Shown piece by piece: positions 60,895 to 64,000 of a stretch of DNA of 64,000 nucleotides (positions are counted from its first letter, which is position 1; each line of letters begins with the position of its first letter). A model generated the notes under the pieces. It saw only the letters and a program-made list of their open reading frames with translations. It did not search any database and had not been told where the DNA came from. The position numbers and the translations under genes were made by a program. The stretch is from Anser cygnoides (Eukaryota; Chordata; Aves; Anseriformes; Anatidae): contig NC_089873.1 of NCBI RefSeq assembly GCF_040182565.1, forward strand, positions 93,318,001 through 93,382,000. The letters run 5' to 3'.

Positions 60895-63800
60895 CGCTCA
60901 GTTTCATTATAATGGACACCAGGAAGCATTAATTTTGCCCCTTTCTCCCAACAGCTATAGCAAAACACCTGTAAGTTATTTTAAATGCATTTCTTGGGTT
61001 TTATCAGAAGTGCCTCCTGTCTTCTTTTGATGCATGTACAATTATATACAAAAACCCACACAGTTAGTATGGACTAGACAGATACTTGCAATATAATCTT
61101 CCTGTGTAAAAAATTATCTGTAAATCTGATCCTTCTTGAACATTAGAACAGTCTCTTTGATAAATGGAAAAGAAAATAAAGAAAACACATGAGCCCAGAA
61201 ACTGAAAAAATAAAACTCTGGCATGCTGAAAGGAGGAGGGGTGAGGAAAAAGCAAGTCTAAAACTTCTCTCCTGAAATCTCCCCTAACTGGCAAATCCCT
61301 TCTGTATCACAACAGTACTGCAGCACCATGAGGAGACAGACTCTCCCTTAAGCAGTCAGTATCCAAACAATTCTGTGTATTTCGGGCCAAAGCAAATACT
61401 TAATTTTGCTAGAAAACTACTCAAACCCCAGAACATTTCATGGTAAGCACACGTAATCTGCCTCCTCTGCACAAGGAAACAGGAAGCAAACAGAGGGAAA
61501 TTTTAGCATTTGCCAGGGAAGAGCTGTATAAAATGCAGAAGATAATCAATGTACAGGGTTGGTCCAACAGAAAATTTTCTACTCACATAGACAGATGGAT
61601 GTGGTGCAAGTGCTCCTGCTCCCTGCTGGCTGTGACCTAGTGGATAGCAGAGAAGCAGTGCTCCTCCACATCTTTACAGTGTGGGCTTGCACAGCAAGGG
61701 ACACGCTAGGGCTCTCAGCTGAGAGATCGGGGACAACTGTTGCTATTTCATTCCCAATTTCCAGCATTTCCTCAGATTTAATTCATCTTTGCATGGCAAG
61801 ACAAATGCCTACTTTCCAAACATGGGACATTTCCTGTGCTGAAGCTTGTCCTGAAGAATTTTAGCAAACTCTGTGAGTGCAGGACACCTTTGGGACCCAC
61901 TCAACATCATTCATGTGTTTCCATGCTGTTTAATTTACTGCTGTTATCTATGTGTTTTAGTCATCCTGGAAATATTTCTATGTGTTGATAAATTTTTGTG
62001 GTTGTGATAATTAATACCTGCTGGATAAAAGGCGTATACATAAAGTGCTAGAAAATGTTATATGTTTTTGTGTAGGTAGCTGCATGTAGATGCAACCACA
62101 GGCATTCAATAATCATAAAAAGAGTATGAATGTTGAATTCAGACCCAATGTACCTATTGAGCAAAATGCCAACAGCAGCTATGTATTGTAAAAATCGGGG
62201 GCATGTTGCAAGATTATATACAGAGCACACAAGTAAATGACTTGCTTAGATTATGTTATTATTGCTGGTGAGAGTAGCTCACATAATTGTTCTGTCAAGT
62301 AAGTTTTTTACATCACCAGTTAGAAAAATGTGGGGAAACCTGTTAACCCCACTTGTTTGACCTGTTCCTGTCAGAACTATCTTTAGTTTGAGCTTCAGAA
62401 GCAACAAACCACATATAATCTACGCCCCCTTTCTAACATTATTATCCCCCCTGCTGTTTTAATTTATGTGTTTAATTTTGGTTTTCTGGGTGCAATATGG
62501 CTAATTGCTTGAGAACTGTGCAACCTTACAAGTGAAATTTTGCTTTTATAATTTGTAGCACATCAAGTGTAATAATGTACATTTAATTTCTCAAAAAGAT
62601 AATTATGCTAATAGAATTATTTGAATAAAAATTCACACTTTATTCAGGATAATGTCCTCTACCTCTTAATTTATACTAAGGTAGGTCTGTATGGAATTTT
62701 TAATAAGCTACTTCAACCCAGGGCCAGGAACGGCTGGACTGAAGAAAAGGACTGACAGGACTGAAATGGGATTAAAAAGCTTCAGAAGGCTTTGTAGCAA
62801 AAGCTTTCAGAAGTGATGCAGGTACTGGGTTTGGATAGGTGCGAGAAGATGATGTACCCAGCCCTGGACACGTGGGCGGATGTGGTCTTGCTATGTTTAG
62901 CTTATAAAGGCAAAATAAGGAAGGGAAAAAAGAATTTGCAGTTGAGCAACTGCATTGCATGCAAGATGCAAGCCTTCACGCAGGCAGCCCATCACCTCCC
63001 CAAACTGTGTGGCACCTAATGAGGGCCAGCGTCTTGTGAGACTGACTCTTGTTGAGCAGAGACCCTCAGGGGCAGGGAACCCAGCCTCTTCCAGCAGCCT
63101 CAAAAGGCATCTGGGTGGAAAGGAGAGGAACAGCACCTCCCTCAAGCCCCAGGGAGATGCAATTTATTTTTAAGGCCATTCATTAGGCACCAGTTAAGCG
63201 TGAGGGCTTGGAATGGGCTCGAGAGAAATAAGGCACCGCATGTACTTGCTGCCCAAGTGGCCTCCTTGCCAGAAAAACTCTATTTCAGGATTTGAGCAGC
63301 ATCCACAGGAACATTTTTGAAGGATAATTAAGCTTTTGGAGCTGGGAGGGGCTGTGCCAAGGCCAGGCTGTCCAGGAGGCTGCAAAACTGGCTCAGCACA
63401 GGCCAGTGTCTCATATTGCTATTGCCATACAGGGGCGATGCACATTTGGGCCATTTCATGCTCCCAGGTCCTTGGCACGCAGCTGAAGTATCCCGAGAGG
63501 TGCATCAGGGCCTTTGCTTTTCAAGAATGGTCACCAGATTGTTTTTCCTGGAGATGTTAGGCTCCTTGTTGCATAGGGAAACTCTTCACTTGCAGTTGGG
63601 AAAGGCATGCCTTCAGCTAACCCCTCCTTGCCTTCAACTTATAGGAGCCCTCTGCAAGTGAAGTGTTAAAGCAGTGCCTCACTGAGTTTTCTCTATTTTA
63701 TTCTGGAAGAAATCAATTATCTCTGTGGCCAGGTTTAAAAACATGTGATATCCCTCTCCCCAGGTGAAACTTCCCTCCCCTGCTTCTTGCACACCTTGCT

Positions 63801-64000
63801 TAATGAAAGACTGTCTGATACAATCTTACGAGCACTAAAGCACACTGAAATCTCAAGCAGCAGTATACAGCTATTGTTTTTAAAATTGCACCGCCTTGCA
63901 CTTGCAACATTGATTATTGCATTTGTAGTAATTCCCTAGATTTGGAATGAGATAACTATTGTAAATCCCTTGTGAATTGCTTAAACAGCAAAGTATGATG
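60895..64000. other. Unique non-coding DNA
   Basis: AT-rich to about 62.7 kb, then mildly GC-richer to about 63.6 kb, where short overlapping frames on both strands reflect fewer stop codons. No CpG island, exon or repeat could be supported. Confidence 0.5.

Overview
This window looks like ordinary nuclear DNA from a bird, and I find no protein-coding gene, tRNA, rRNA or CRISPR array in it. The organism call rests on several CR1 (chicken repeat 1) LINE copies. Three have the typical avian CR1 3' end, with tandem octamer tails of the ATTCTRTGA type, and one is internally deleted but keeps a piece of ORF2. The base composition is AT-leaning and CpG-poor, repeats are sparse, and no Alu-, B1- or L1-like sequence is evident. 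All of this fits a non-mammalian amniote, most simply a bird. I cannot name the species, chromosome or neighbouring genes.

Layout. From 1 to 5.0 kb the sequence is unique and AT-rich, with one degenerate old repeat near 2.6 kb. From 5.0 to 6.7 kb there are two back-to-back minus-strand LINE remnants: a fairly recent CR1 3' end (about 4996-5265), then a much older CR1-like fossil of about 1.1 kb (about 5485-6600) whose order of motifs matches copies I associate with turtles and crocodilians. From 6.7 to 16 kb it is mostly unique, with a small plus-strand CR1 tail at 11.59-11.71 kb. From 16.2 to 17.8 kb there is a cluster of degenerate old repeats. From 18 to 37 kb it is unique and AT-rich, with homopolymers, a G-rich tract at 24.96 kb, a CR1 tail at 27.05 kb and several stretches dense in homeodomain-like TAAT words. 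From 36.9 to 38.4 kb lies a long purine-biased segment. From 41.7 to 48.6 kb the sequence is more GC-rich; it holds the longest open frame (203 codons, probably chance), a small CpG cluster, a MIR-like plus palindromic old repeat, and the CR1 ORF2/3' remnant (about 47.9-48.6 kb). From 49 to 64 kb it is again unique and AT-rich, apart from a MIR-like core at 54.4 kb.

No genes work together here. The best reading is an intergenic gene desert, or the inside of a very large intron, possibly with distal enhancers. The most unusual sequence-level observations are a near-perfect palindrome at 28538-28575 (18-bp arms, 2-nt spacer) and two adjacent interleaved inverted repeats at 24174-24226 whose order, A-B-A'-B', is that of a pseudoknot. 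I saw nothing that supports a new protein-based system.
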